Source of the DNA: Tipula vernalis
Taxonomy: Eukaryota > Arthropoda > Insecta > Diptera > Tipulidae
Direction of reading: 5' to 3'
Assembly: GCA_958295665.1 (NCBI GenBank)
Contig: OY282558.1
Coordinates: 28,665,045-28,729,044 of the forward strand
DNA: 64,000 bases
Below are positions 38,457 to 51,512 of the stretch, one piece after another (the stretch's first letter is position 1; each line of letters starts with the position of its first letter). The notes beneath the pieces were generated by a model. That model saw nothing but the letters and a program-made list of their open reading frames with translations, did no database searches and was not told where the DNA came from. Position numbers and translations under genes: made by a program.

Positions 38457-39877
38457 GGTCTCGGGACTTGTAATTGTTATGCCAAACCGCATTAAAATTG
38501 GTTGATTATTTCCATACATTTCACAGAAAAATCGATTCGAAGAAAATCACCTTACTATAGCTCAGCCGATTCAGAGCTGTAAAAATTCGAAATCTGCAAT
38601 TGTGCTCCGATTGCGGTTCTTGATACCTTAAATTATAGGTCACGAGACCTGTAATTGCTATACCATACATTTCGAAGAAAGTTCGATTCGAAGAAAATCA
38701 CCTTACTATAGCTCAGCCGATTCAGAGCTGTAAAAATCCGAAATCTGCAATTGTGCTCCGATTGCGGTTCTTGATACCTCAAATGATAGGTCACGAGACC
38801 TGTAATTGCTATACCATACATTTCGAAGAAAGTTCGATTCGAAGAATATCACCTTACTATATAGCTCAGCCGATTCAGAGCTGTAAAAATCAGAAATCTG
38901 CAATTGTGCTCCGATTGCGGTTCTTGATACCTCAAATGATAGGTCACGAGACCTCTAATTGCTATACCATACATTTCGAAGAAAGTTCGATTCGAAGAAA
39001 ATCACCTTACTAGCTCAGCCGATTCAGAGCTGTAAAAATCCGAAATCTGCAATTGTGCTCCGATTGCGGTTCTTGATACCTTAAATGATAGGTCACGAGA
39101 CCTGTAATTGCTATACCATACATTTCGAAGAAAGTTCGATTCGAAGAAAATCACCTTACTAGCTCAGCCGATTCAAAGCTGTAAAAATCCGAAATCTGCA
39201 ATTGTGCTCCAATTGCGGTTCTTGATACCTCAAATGATAGGTCTCGGGACTTGTAATTGTTATGCCAAACCGCATTAAAATTGGTTGATTATTTCCATAC
39301 ATTTCACAGAAAAATCGATTCGAAGAAAATCACCTTACTATAGCTCAGCCGATTCAGAGCTGTAAAAATCCGAAATCTGCAATTGTGCTCCGATTGCGGT
39401 TCTTGATACCTTAAATAATAGGTCATGAGACCTGTAATTGCTATACCATACATTTCGAAGAAAGTTCGATTCGAAGAAAATCACCTTACTATAGCTCAGC
39501 CGATTCAGAGCTGTAAAAATCCGAAATCTGCAATTGTGCTCCGATTGCGGTTCTTGATACCTTAAATGATAGGTCACGAGACCTGTAATTGCTATACCAT
39601 ACATTTCGAAGAAAGTTCGATTCGAAGAAAATCACCTTACTATAGCTCAGCCGATTCAGAGCTGTAAAAATCCGAAATCTGCAATTGTGCTCCGATTGCG
39701 GTTCTTGATACCTCAAATGATAGGTCACGAGACCTGTAATTGCTATACCATACATTTCGAAGAAAGTTCGATTCGAAGAAAATCACCTTACTATATATAG
39801 CTCAGCCGATTCAGAGCTGTAAAAATCCGAAATCTGCAATTGTGCTCCAATTGCGGTCCTTGATACCTCAAATGATG
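38457..39877 (+). repeat. Older mosaic block, copy A of a 3444 bp-offset duplication
   Basis: L 38457 (with ATGATGGGTCTC), S 38638, S153 38789, S149 38942, S149 39091, L 39240, S 39421, S 39572, S155 39723. The same order appears at 41901-43329, with an 8 bp insertion in the second L there. The shared mark TTCAAAGCTG occurs near 39172 and 42616. Confidence 0.83.
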
Positions 39878-41900
39878 GGTCTCGGGACTTGTAATTGTTA
39901 TGCCAAACCGCATTAAAATTGGTTGATTATTTCCATACATTTCACAGAAAAATCGATTCGAAGAAAATCACCTTACTATAGCTCAGCCGATTCAGAGCTG
40001 TAAAAATTCGAAATCTGCAATTGTGTTCCGATTGCGGTTCTTGATACCTTAAATGATAGGTCACGAGACCTGTAATTGCTATACCATACATTTCGAAGAA
40101 AGTTCGATTCGAAGAAAATCACCTTACTATAGCTCAGCCGATTCAGAGCTGTAAAAATCCGAAATCTGCAATTGTGCTCCGATTGCGGTTCTTGATACCT
40201 TAAATGATAGGTCACGAGACCTGTAATTGCTATACCATACATTTCGAAGAAAGTTCGATTCGAAGAAAATCACCTTACTATAGCTCAGCCGATTCAGAGC
40301 TGTAAAAATCCGAAATCTGCAATTGTGCTCCGATTGCGGTTCTTGATACCTTAAATGATAGGTCACGAGACCTGTAATTGCTATACCATATATTTCGTGG
40401 AAAGTTCGATTCGAAGAAAATCACCTTACTATAGCTCAGCCGATTCAGAGCTGTAAAAATCCGAAATCTGCAATTGAGCTTTGATTGCGGTTCTTGATAC
40501 CTCAAATGATAGGTCACGAGACCTGTAATTGCTATACCATACATTTCGAAGAATGTTCGATTCGAAGAAAATCACCTTACTATAGCTCAGCCGATTCAGA
40601 GCTGTAAAAATCAGAAATCTGCAATTGTGCCCCGATTGCGGTTCTTGATACCTCAAATGATAGGTCACGAGACCTGTAATTGCTATACCATACATTTCGA
40701 AGAAAGTTCGATTCGAAGAAAATCACCTTACTAGCTCAGCCGATTCAGAGCTGTAAAAATCCGAAATCTGCAATTGTGCTCCGATTGCGGTTCTTGATAC
40801 CTTAAATGATAGGTCACGAGACCTGTAATTGCTATACCATACATTTCGAAGAAAGTTCGATTCGAAGAAAATCACCTTACTAGCTCAGCCGATTCAAAGC
40901 TGTAAAAATCCGAAATTTGCAATTGTGCTCCAATTGCGGTTCTTGATACCTCAAATGATAGGTCTCGGGACTTGTAATTGTTATGCCAAACCGCATTAAA
41001 ATTGGTTGATTATTTCCATACATTTCACAGAAAAATCGATTCGAAGAAAATCACCTTACTATAGCTCAGCCGATTCAGAGCTGTGAAAATCAGAAATCTG
41101 CAATTGTGCTCCGATTGCGGTTCTTGATACCTTAAATGATAGGTCACGAGACCTGTAATTGCTATACCATACATTTCGAAGAAAGTTCGATTCGAAGAAA
41201 ATCACCTTACTATAGCTCAGCCGATTCAGAGCTGTAAAAATCCGAAATCTGCAATTGTGCTCCGATTGCGGTTCTTGATACCTCAAATGATAGGTCACGA
41301 GACCTGTAATTGCTATACCATACATTTCGAAGAAAGTTCGATTCGAAGAAAATCACCTTACTATATATAGCTCAGCCGATTCAGAGCTGTAAAAATCCGA
41401 AATCTGCAATTGTGCTCCGATTGCGGTTCTTGATACCTTAAATGATAGGTCACGAGACCTGTAATTGCTATACCATACATTTCGAAGAAAGTTCGATTCG
41501 AATAAAATCACCTTACTATAGCTCAGCCGATTCAGAGCTGTAAAAATCCGAAATCTGCAATTGTGCTCCGATTGCGGTTCTTGATACCTTAAATGATAGG
41601 TCACGAGACCTGTAATTGCTATACCATATATTTCGTGGAAAGTTCGATTCGAAGAAAATCACCTTACTATAGCTCAGCCGATTCAGAGCTGTAAAAATCC
41701 GAAATCTGCAATTGTGCTCCGATTGCGGTTCTTGATACCTTAAATGATAGGTCACGAGACCTGTAATTGCTATACCATACATTTCGAAGAAAGTTCGATT
41801 CGAAGAAAATCACCTTACTATAGCTCAGCCGATTCAGAGCTGTAAAAATCCGAAATCTGCAATTGTGCTCCAATTGCGGTCCTTGATACCTCAAATGATG
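39878..41900 (+). repeat. Older mosaic, S-rich
   Basis: L 39878 (ATGATGGGTC), S 40059, S 40210, S 40361 (ATATATTTCGTGG), S 40512, S149 40663, S149 40812, L 40961, S 41142, S155 41293, S 41448, S 41599 (ATATATTTCGTGG), S 41750. The rare TTGTGTTCCG (near 40024) and TTGTGCCCCG (near 40628) also occur near 47584 and 47886, which links this block to the one at 46.5-48 kb. Confidence 0.82.
41142..41292 (+). repeat. Exemplar short monomer S (151 bp)
   Basis: A standard S monomer, taken from its GGTCACGAG start to the base before the next one. Its length is 151 bp, about 40% GC by count on the consensus, with eight CpG dinucleotides. It contains a 10 bp direct repeat TTCGAAGAAA offset by 16 bp, a five-base dyad AGGTC/GACCT around ACGA, and the AGCTC/GAGCT dyad described separately. 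Diagnostic length variants are S149 (CTAGCTC instead of CTATAGCTC), S148 (the same plus loss of one T, giving GACCTGAATTG), S153 and S155 (longer TA runs). Because 151 is not a multiple of three, no reading frame can continue from copy to copy. Confidence 0.95.
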
Positions 41901-43329
41901 GGTCTCGGGACTTGTAATTGTTATGCCAAACCGCATTAAAATTGGTTGATTATTTCCATACATTTCACAGAAAAATCGATTCGAAGAAAATCACCTTACT
42001 ATAGCTCAGCCGATTCAGAGCTGTAAAAATTCGAAATCTGCAATTGTGCTCCGATTGCGGTTCTTGATACCTTAAATGATAGGTCACGAGACCTGTAATT
42101 GCTATACCATACATTTCGAAGAAAGTTCGATTCGAAGAAAATCATCTTACTATAGCTCAGCCGATTCAGAGCTGTAAAAATCCGAAATCTGCAATTGTGC
42201 TCCGATTGCGGTTCTTGATACCTCAAATGATAGGTCACGAGACCTGTAATTGCTATACCATACATTTCGAAGAAAGTTCGATTCGAAGAAAATCACCTTA
42301 CTATATAGCTCAGCCGATTCAGAGCTGTAAAAATCAGAAATCTGCAATTGTGCTCCGATTGCGGTTCTTGATACCTCAAATGATAGGTCACGAGACCTGT
42401 AATTGCTATACCATACATTTCGAAGAAAGTTCGATTCGAAGAAAATCACCTTACTAGCTCAGCCGATTCAGAGCTGTAAAAATCCGAAATCTGCAATTGT
42501 GCTCCGATTGCGGTTCTTGATACCTTAAATGATAGGTCACGAGACCTGTAATTGCTATACCATACATTTCGAAGAAAGTTCGATTCGAAGAAAATCACCT
42601 TACTAGCTCAGCCGATTCAAAGCTGTAAAAATCCGAAATCTGCAATTGTGCTCCAATTGCGGTTCTTGATACCTCAAATGATAGGTCTCGGGACTTGTAA
42701 TTGTTTTGCCAAACCGCATTAAAATTGGTTGATTATTTCCATACATTTCACAGAAAAATCGATTCGGAGAAAATCACCTTACAATTTTTTATCGGCTCAG
42801 CCGATTCAGAGCTGTAAAAATCCGAAATCTGCAATTGTGCTCCGATTGCGGTTCTTGATACCTTAAATAATAGGTCATGAGACCTGTAATTGCTATACCA
42901 TACATTTCGAAGAAAGTTCGATTCGAATAAAATCACCTTACTATAGCTCAGCCGATTCAGAGCTGTAAAAATCCGAAATCTGCAATTGTGCTCCGATTGC
43001 GGTTCTTGATACCTTAAATGATAGGTCACGAGACCTGTAATTGCTATACCATACATTTCGAAGAAAGTTCGATTCGAAGAAAATCACCTTACTATAGCTC
43101 AGCCGATTCAGAGCTGTAAAAATCCGAAATCTGCAATTGTGCTCCGATTGCGGTTCTTGATACCTCAAATGATAGGTCACGAGACCTGTAATTGCTATAC
43201 CATACATTTCGAAGAAAGTTCGATTCGAAGAAAATCACCTTTCTATATATAGCTCAGCCGATTCAGAGCTGTAAAAATCCGAAATCTGCAATTGTGCTCC
43301 GATTGCGGTTCTTGATACCTTAAATGATA
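41901..43329 (+). repeat. Older mosaic block, copy B of the 3444 bp-offset duplication
   Basis: L 41901, S 42082, S153 42233, S149 42386, S149 42535, L 42684 (189 bp), S 42873, S 43024, S155 43175. The L at 42684 has GTTTTGCC, the allele typical of the left HOR and otherwise rare right of 36.3 kb. Confidence 0.82.
42779..42797 (+). other. 8 bp insertion replacing the TA hinge of one L monomer
   Basis: The hinge reads TTACAATTTTTTATCGGCTC instead of TTACTATAGCTC, making this monomer 189 bp. The inserted T-rich sequence was not seen elsewhere in the window. It could be a repair scar or a slipped T-run. The position matters because the TA hinge is also where most length variation occurs. Confidence 0.8.
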
Positions 43330-45384
43330 GGTCACGAGACCTGTAATTGCTATACCATACATTTCGAAGAAAGTTCGATTCGAAGAAAATCACCTTACTA
43401 GCTCAGCCGATTCAAAGCTGTAAAAATCCGAAATTTGCAATTGTGCTCCAATTGCGGTTCTTGATACCTCAAATGATAGGTCTCGGGACTTGTAATTGTT
43501 ATCATAAACCGCATTAAAATTATTTGATTATTTCCATACATTTCACAGAAAAATCGATTCGAAGAAAATCACCTTACTATAGCTCAGCCGATTCAGAGCT
43601 GTGAAAATCAGCAATCTGCAATTGTGCTCCGATTGCGGTTCTTGATACCTTAAATGATAGGTCACGAGACCTGTAATTGCTATACCATACATTTCGAAGA
43701 AAGTTCGATTCGAAGAAAATCACCTTACTATAGCTCAGCCGATTCAGAGCTGTAAAAATCCGAAATCTGCAATTGTGCTCCGATTGCGGTTCTTGATACC
43801 TCAAATGATAGGTCACGAGACCTGTAATTGCTATACCATACATTTCGAAGAAAGTTCGATTCGAAGAAAATCACCTTACTATATATAGCTCAGCCGATTC
43901 AGAGCTGTAAAAATCCGAAATCTGCAATTGTGCTCCGATTGCGGTTCTTGATACCTCAAATGATAGGTCTCGGGACCTGTAATTGCTATACCATACATTT
44001 CGAAGAAAGTTCGATTCGAAGAAAATCACCTTACTAGCTCAGCCGATTCAGAGCTGTAAAAATCCGAAATCTGCAATTGTGCTCCGATTGCGGTTCTTGA
44101 TACCTTAAATGATAGGTCACGAGACCTGTAATTGCTATACCATACATTTCGAAGAAAGTTCGATTCGAAGAAAATCACCTTACTAGCTCAGCCGATTCAA
44201 AGCTGTAAAAATCCGAAATTTGCAATTGTGCTCCAATTGCGGTTCTTGATACCTCAAATGATAGGTCTCGGGACTTGTAATTGTTATGATAAACCGCATT
44301 AAAATTGGTTGATTATTTCCATACATTTCACAGAAAAATCGATTCGAAGAAAATCACCTTACTATAGCTCAGCCGATTCAGAGCTGTGAAAATCCGAAAT
44401 CTGCAATTGTGCTCCGATTGCGGTTCTTGATACCTTAAATGATAGGTCACGAGACCTGTAATTGCTATACTATACATTTCGAAGAAAGTTCGATTCGAAG
44501 AAAATCACCTTACTATAGCTCAGCCGATTCAGAGCTGTAAAAATCCGAAATCTGCAATTGTGCTCCGATTGCGGTTCTTGATACCTCAAATGATAGGTCA
44601 CGAGACCTGTAATTGCTATACCATACATTTCGAAGAAAGTTCGATTCGAAGAAAATCACCTTACTATATATAGCTCAGCCGATTCAGAGCTGTAAAAATC
44701 CGAAATCTGCAATTGTGCTCCGATTGCGGTTCTTGATACCTCAAATGATAGGTCTCGGGACTTGTAATTGTTATGCCAAACCGCATTATAATTGGTTGAT
44801 TATTACCATACATTTCACAGAAAAATCGATTCGAAGAAAATCACCTTACTATAGCTCAGCCGATTCAGAGCTGTAAAAATCCGAAATCTGCAATTGTGCT
44901 CCGATTGCGGTTCTTGATACCTTAAATGATAGGTCACGAGACCTGTAATTGCTATACCATACATTTCGAAGAAAGTTCGATTCGAATAAAATCACCTTAC
45001 TATAGCTCAGCCGATTCAGAGCTGTAAAAATCCGAAATCTGCAATTGTGCTCCGATTGCGGTTCTTGATACCTTAAATGATAGGTCACGAGACCTGTAAT
45101 TGCTATACCATATATTTCGTGGAAAGTTCGATTCGAAGAAAATCACCTTACTATAGCTCAGCCGATTCAGAGCTGTAAAAATCCGAAATCTGCAATTGAG
45201 CTCCGATTGCGGTTCTTGATACCTCAAATGATAGGTCACGAGACCTGTAATTGCTATACCATACATTTCGAAGAAAGTTCGATTCGAAGAAAATCACCTT
45301 ACTATAGCTCAGCCGATTCAGAGCTGTAAAAATCCGAAATCTGCAATTGTGCTCCGATTGCGGTTCTTGATACCTTAAATGATA
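43330..45384 (+). repeat. Older mosaic with hybrid and mutated L monomers
   Basis: S149 43330, L 43479 (GTTATCATAAACC, ATTATTTGATT), S 43660, S155 43811, hybrid S 43966, S149 44115, L 44264 (GTTATGATAAACC), S 44445, S155 44596, L 44751 (GCATTATAATTGG), S 44932, S 45083 (ATATATTTCGTGG), S 45234. The segment 44445-44931 recurs at 48221-48707 (offset 3776 bp), sharing GCATTATAATTGG. Confidence 0.82.
43966..44114 (+). repeat. Hybrid monomer: L-type start on an S body
   Basis: It begins GGTCTCGGGACC, the L form, but continues directly to TGTAATTGCTATACC, the S form, without the L-specific insert. This is consistent with a crossover or gene conversion inside the first 15 bp of the monomer. Confidence 0.8.
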
Positions 45385-46501
45385 GGTCATGAGACCTGTA
45401 ATTGCTATACCATACATTTCGAAGAAAGTTCGATTCGAAGAAAAACACCTTACTATAGCTCAGCCGATTCAGAGCTGTAAAAATCCGAAATCTGCAATTG
45501 TGCTCCGATTGCGATTCTTGATACCTCAAATGATAGGTCACGAGACCTGTAATTGCTATACCATACATTTCGAAGAAAGTTCGATCCGAAGAAAATCACC
45601 TTATTATAGCTCAGCCGATTCAGAACTGTAAAAATCCGAAATCTGCAATTGTGCTCCGATTGCGGTTCTTGATACCTTAAATGATAGGTCACGAGACCTG
45701 TAATTGCTATACCATACATTTCGAATAAAGTTCGATTCGAAGAAAATCACCTTACTATAGCTCAGCCGATTCAGGGCTGTAAAAATCCGAAATCTGCAAT
45801 TGTGCTCCAATTGCGGTTCTTGATACCTTACATGATAGGTCTCGGGACTTGTAATTGTTATGCCAAACCGCATTAAAATTGGTTGATTGTTTCCATACAT
45901 TTCACAGAAAAATCGATTCGAAGAATATCACCTTACTATAGCTCATCCGATTCAGAGCTGTAAATATTCGAAATCTGCAATTGTGCTCCGATTGCGGTTC
46001 TTGATACCTTAAATGATAGGTCACGAGACCTGTAGTTGCTATACCATACATTTCGAAGAAAGTTCGATTCGAAGAAAATCACCTTACTATAGCTCAGCCG
46101 ATTCAGAGCTGTAAAAATCCGAAATCTGCAATTGTGCTCCAATTGCGGTCCTTGATACCTCAAATGATGGGTCTCGGGACTTGTAATTGTTATGCCAAAC
46201 CGCATTAAAATTGGTTGATTATTTCCATACATTTCACAGAAAAATCGATTCGAAGAAAATCACCTTACTATAGCTCAGCCGATTCAGAGCTGTAAAAATT
46301 CGAAATCTGCAATTGTGCTCCGATTGCGGTTCTTTATACCTTAAATGATAGGTCACGAGACCTGTAATTGCTATACCATACATTTCGAAGAAAGTTCGAT
46401 TCGAAGAAAATCACCTTACTATAGCTCAGCCGATTCAGAGCTGTAAAAATCCGAAATCTGCAATTGTGCTCCGATTGCGGTTCTTGATACCTCAAATTAT
46501 A
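45385..46501 (+). repeat. Relic of the 453 bp trimer and ATGATGGGTC L monomer
   Basis: S 45385 (GGTCATGAG, AAAAACACC), S 45536 (CGATCCGAAG, TTATTATAGC, CAGAACTG), S 45687 (CAGGGCTG), L 45838, S 46019, L 46170, S 46351. The 45536-45838 part matches 38155-38457 at an offset of 7381 bp, including CAGGGCTG near 38395 and 45775. The L at 45838 has TACATGATAGG and GATTGTTTCC. Confidence 0.82.
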
Positions 46502-47920
46502 GGTCACGAGACCTGTAATTGCTATACCATACATTTCGAAGAAAGTTCGATTCGAAGAAAATCACCTTACCAGCTCAGCCGATTCAGAGCTGTAAAAATC
46601 CGAAATCTGCAATTGTGCTCCGATTGCGGTTCTTGATACCTTAAATGATAGGTCACGAGACCTGTAATTGCTATACCATACATTTCGAAGAAAGTTCGAT
46701 TCGAAGAAAATCACCTTACTAGCTCAGCCGATTCAAAGCTGTAAAAATCCGAAATCTGCAATTGTGCTCCAATTGCGGTTCTTGATACCTCAAATGATAG
46801 GTCTCGGGACTTGTAATTGTTATGCAAAACCGCATTAAAATTGGTTGATTATTTCCATACATTTCACAGAAAAATCGATTCGAAGAAAATCACCTTACTA
46901 TAGCTCAGCCGATTCAGAGCTGTGAAAATCCTAAATCTGCAATTGTGCTCCGATTGCGGTTCTTGATACCTTAAATAATAGGTCATGAGACCTGTAATTG
47001 CTATACCATACATTTCGAAGAAAGTTCGATTCGAAGAAAATCACCTTACTATAGCTCAGCCGATTCAGAGCTGTGAAAATCCGAAATCTGCAATTGTGCT
47101 CCGATTGCGGTTCTTGATACCTTAGATGATAGGTCACGAGACCTGTAATTGCTATACCATACATTTCGAAGAAAGTTCGATTCGAAGAAAATCACCTTAC
47201 TATAGCTCAGCCGATTCAGAGCTGTAAAAATCCGAAATCTGCAATTGTGCTCCGATTGCGGTTCTTGATACCTCAAATGATAGGTCACGAGACCTGTAAT
47301 TGCTATACCATACATTTCGAAGAAAGTTCGATTCGAAGAAAATCACCTTACTATATATAGCTCAGCCGATTCAGAGCTGTAAAAATCCGAAATCTGCAAT
47401 TGTGCTCCAATTGCGGTCCTTGATACCTCAAATGATGGGTCTCGGGACTTGTAATTGTTATGCCAAACCGCATTAAAATTGGTTGATTATTTCCATACAT
47501 TTCACAGAAAAATCGATTCGAAGAAAATCACCTTACTATAGCTCAGCCGATTCAGAGCTGTAAAAATTCGAAATCTGCAATTGTGTTCCGATTGCGGTTC
47601 TTGATACCTTAAATGATAGGTCACGAGACCTGTAATTGCTATACCATACATTTCGAAGAAAGTTCGATTCGAAGAAAATCACCTTACTATAGCTCAGCCG
47701 ATTCAGAGCTGTAAAAATCCGAAATCTGCAATTGTGCTCCGATTGCGGTTCTTGATACCTTAAATGATAGGTCACGAGACCTGTAATTGCTATACCATAC
47801 ATTTCGAAGAATGTTCGATTCGAAGAAAATCACCTTACTATAGCTCAGCCGATTCAGAGCTGTAAAAATCAGAAATCTGCAATTGTGCCCCGATTGCGGT
47901 TCTTGATACCTCAAATGATA
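46502..47920 (+). repeat. Copy of 38942-40360 at offset 7560 bp
   Basis: Monomer starts 46502, 46651, 46800 (L), 46981, 47132, 47283 (S155), 47438 (L), 47619 and 47770 equal 38942, 39091, 39240, 39421, 39572, 39723, 39878, 40059 and 40210 plus 7560. Shared rare marks include TTCAAAGCTG, TTAAATAATAGG, (TA)4 and TTGTGTTCCG. A single event copied about 1.4 kb over this distance, or a larger ancestral repeat was later broken up. Confidence 0.85.
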
Positions 47921-49410
47921 GGTCACGAGACCTGTAATTGCTATACCATACATTTCGAAGAAAGTTCGATTCGAAGAAAATCACCTTACTAGCTCAGCCG
48001 ATTCAGAGCTGTAAAAATCCGAAATCTGCAATTGTGCTCCGATTGCGGTTCTTGATACCTCAAATGATAGGTCACGAGACCTGTAATTGCTATACCATAC
48101 ATTTCGAAGAATGTTCGATTCGAAGAAAATCACCTTACTATAGCTCAGCCGATTCAGAGCTGTGAAAATCAGAAATCTGCAATTGTGCTCCGATTGCGGT
48201 TCTTGATACCTTAAATGATAGGTCACGAGACCTGTAATTGCTATACCATACATTTCGAAGAAAGTTCGATTCGAAGAAAATCACCTTACTATAGCTCAGC
48301 CGATTCAGAGCTGTAAAAATCCGAAATCTGCAATTGTGCTCCGATTGCGGTTCTTGATACCTCAAATGATAGGTCACGAGACCTGTAATTGCTATACCAT
48401 ACATTTCGAAGAAAGTTCGATTCGAAGAAAATCACCTTACTATATATAGCTCAGCCGATTCAGAGCTGTAAAAATCCGAAATCTGCAATTGTGCTCCGAT
48501 TGCGGTTCTTGATACCTCAAATGATAGGTCTCGGGACTTGTAATTGTTATGCCAAACCGCATTATAATTGGTTGATTATTTCCATACATTTCACAGAAAA
48601 ATCGATTCGAAGAAAATCACCTTACTATAGCTCAGCCGATTCAGAGCTGTAAAAATCCGAAATCTGCAATTGTGCTCCGATTGCGGTTCTTGATACCTTA
48701 AATGATAGGTCACGAGACCTGTAATTGCTATACCATACATTTCGAAGAAAGTTCGATTCGAAGAAAATCACCTTACTATAGCTCAGCCGATTCAGAGCTG
48801 TAAAAATCCGAAATCTGCAATTGTGCTCCGATTGCGGTTCTTGATACCTCAAATGATAGGTCACGAGACCTGTAATTGCTATACCATACATTTCGAAGAA
48901 AGTTCGATTCGAAGAAAATCACCTTACTATAGCTCAGCCGATTCAGAGCTATAAAAATCCGAAATCTGCAATTGAGCTCCGATTGCGGTTCTTGATACAT
49001 CAAATGATAGGTCACGAGACCTGTAATTGCTATACTATACATTTCGAAGAAAGTTCGATTCGAAGAAAATCACCTTACTATAGCTCAGCCGATTCAGAGC
49101 TGTAAAAATCCGAAATCTGCAATTGTGCTCCGATTGCGGTTCTTGATACCTCAAATTATAGGTCACGAGACCTGTAATTGCTATACCATACATTTCGAAG
49201 AAAGTTCGATTCGAAGAAAATCACCTTACTAGCTCAGCCGATTCAGAGCTGTAAAAATCCGAAATCTGCAATTGTGCTCCAATTGCGGTCCTTGATACCT
49301 CAAATGATAGGTCTCGGGACTTGTAATTGTTATGCCAAACCGCATTAAAATTGGTTGATTATTTCCATACATTTCACAGAAAAATCGATTCGAAGAAAAT
49401 CACCTTACAA
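47921..49410 (+). repeat. Older mosaic, S-rich
   Basis: S149 47921, S 48070, S 48221, S155 48372, L 48527, S 48708, S 48859, S 49010, S149 49161, then the start of L 49310. Private changes include GAGCTATAAAAATCC (near 48950), GATACATC (near 48996) and CTATACTATAC (near 49034). Confidence 0.82.
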
Positions 49411-51512
49411 TAGCTCAGCCGATTCAGAGCTGTAAAAATTCGAAATCTGCAATTGTGCTCCGATTGCGGTTCTTGATACCTTAAATGATAGGTCACGAGA
49501 CCTGTAATTGCTATACCATACATTTCGAAGAAAGTTCGATTCGAAGAAAATCACCTTACTATAGCTCAGCCGATTCAGAGCTGTAAAAATCCGAAATCTG
49601 CAATTGTGCTCCGATTGCGCTTCTTGATACCTCAAATGATAGGTCTCGGGACTTGTAATTGTTATGCCAAACCGCATTAAAATTGGTTGATTATTTCCAT
49701 ACATTTCACAGAAAAATCGATTCGAAGAAAATCACCTTACTATAGTTCAGCCGATTCAGAGCTGTAAAAATCCGAAATCTGCAATTGTGCTCCGATTGCG
49801 GTTCTTGATACCTCAAATGATAGGTCACGAGACCTGTAATTGCTATACCATACATTTCGAAGAAAGTTCGATTCGAAGAAAATCACCTTACTATAGCTCA
49901 GCCGATTCAGAGCTGTAAAAATCCGAAATCTGCAATTGTGCTCCGATTGCGGTTCTTGATACCTCAAATGATAGGTCACGAGACCTGTAATTGCTATACC
50001 ATACATTTCGAAGAAAGTTCGATTCGAAGAAAATCACCTTATTAGCTCAGCCGATTCAGAGCTGTAAAAATCCGAAATCTGCAATTGTGCTCCGATTGCG
50101 GTTCTTGATACCTTAAATGATAGGTCACGAGACCTGTAATTGCTATACCATACATTTCGAAGAAAGTTCGATTCGAAGAAAATCACCTTACTATAGCTCA
50201 GCCGATTCAGAGCTGTAAAAATCCGAAATCTGCAATTGTGCTCCGATTGCGGTTCTTGATACCTCAAATGATAGGTCACGAGACCTGTAATTGCTATACC
50301 ATACATTTCGAAGAAAGTTCGATTCGAAGAAAATCACCTTACTATAGCTCAGCCGATTCAGAGCTGTAAAAATCAGAAATCTGCAATTGTGCTCCGATTG
50401 CGGTTCTTGATACCTCAAATGATAGGTCACGAGACCTGTAATTGCTATACCATACATTTCGAAGAAAGTTCGATTCGAAGAAAATCACCTTACTAGCTCA
50501 GCCGATTCAGAGCTGTAAAAATCCGAAATCTGCAATTGTGCTCCGATTGCGGTTCTTGATACCTTAAATGATAGGTCACGAGACCTGTAATTGCTATACC
50601 ATACATTTCGAAGAAAGTTCGATTCGAAGAAAATCACCTTACTAGATCAGCCGATTCAGAGCTGTAAAAATCCGAAATCTGCAATTGTGCTCCAATTGCG
50701 GTTCTTGATACCTCAAATGATAGGTCTCGGGACTTGTAATTGTTATGCCAAACCGCATTAAAATTGGTTGATTATTTCCATACATTTCACAGAAAAATCG
50801 ATTCGAAGAAAATCACCTTACTATAGCTCAGCCGATTCAGAGCTGTGAAAATCAGAAATCTGCAATTGTGCTCCGATTGCGGTTCTTGATACCTTAAATG
50901 ATAGGTCACGAGACCTGTAATTGCTATACCATACATTTCGAAGAAAGTTCGATTCGAAGAAAATCACCTTACTATAGCTCAGCCGATTCAGAGGTGTAAA
51001 AATCCGAAATCTGCAATTGTGCTCCGATTGCGGTTCTTGAAACCTTAAATGATAGGTCACGAGACCTGTAATTGCTACACCATACATTTCGAAGAAAGTT
51101 CGATTCGAAGAAAATCACCTTACTATAGCTCAGCCGATTCAGAGCTGTAAAAATCCGAAATCTGCAATTGTGCTCCGATTGCGGTTCTTGATACCTTAAA
51201 TGATAGGTCACGAGACCTGTAATTGCTATACCATACATTTCGAAGAAAGCTCGATTCGAAGAAAATCACCTTACTATATGTAGCTCAGCCGATTCAGAGG
51301 TGTAAAAATCCGAAATCTGCAATTGTGCTCCGATTGCGGTTCTTGATACCTTAAATGATAGGTCACGAGACCTGTAATTGCTACACCATACATTTAGAAA
51401 AAAGTTCGATTCGAAGAAAATCACCTTACTATAGCTCAGCCGATTCAGAGCTGTAAAAATCCGAAATCTGCAATTGTGCTCGAAATGTATGGTATAGCAA
51501 TTACAGGTCAGT
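49411..51512 (+). repeat. 2103 bp tandem duplication, copy 1
   Basis: Monomer starts 49491, 49642 (L), 49823, 49974 (S149), 50123, 50274, 50425 (S149), 50574 (S149), 50723 (L), 50904, 51055, 51206 (S155) and 51361 (truncated at 51481). Against copy 2 I found two differences: A at 51041 (T at 53144) and A at 51396 (C at 53499). It ends with a 30 bp scrap of inverted satellite, so the copied segment included the array's orientation switch. Confidence 0.92.
51480..51512 (-). other. Copied inversion junction and duplication join
   Basis: From TGTGCTC the sequence switches to reverse-strand satellite (GAAATGTATGGTATAGCAAT and on to ACAGGTC at 51509), then returns to forward satellite at 51513-51514 (ATAGCTC). 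The bases 51510-51512 (AGT) fit neither side fully, so 2-3 bases may be filler. The first switch is identical to the one at 53583, exactly 2103 bp away. Confidence 0.92.

Larger units (their letters stand above)
38858..48448 (+). repeat. (TA)n expansions in the monomer hinge
   Basis: The hinge between TTAC and GCTCAG is normally TATA. It is (TA)3 at 38858-38863 and 42302-42307. It is (TA)4 at 39792-39799, 41362-41369, 43244-43251, 43880-43887, 44665-44672, 47352-47359 and 48441-48448. It is TATATGTA near 51276 and 53379. The S148/S149 types of the left HOR have a single TA. Length change by two-base steps suggests replication slippage, later spread with larger duplications. Confidence 0.9.
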
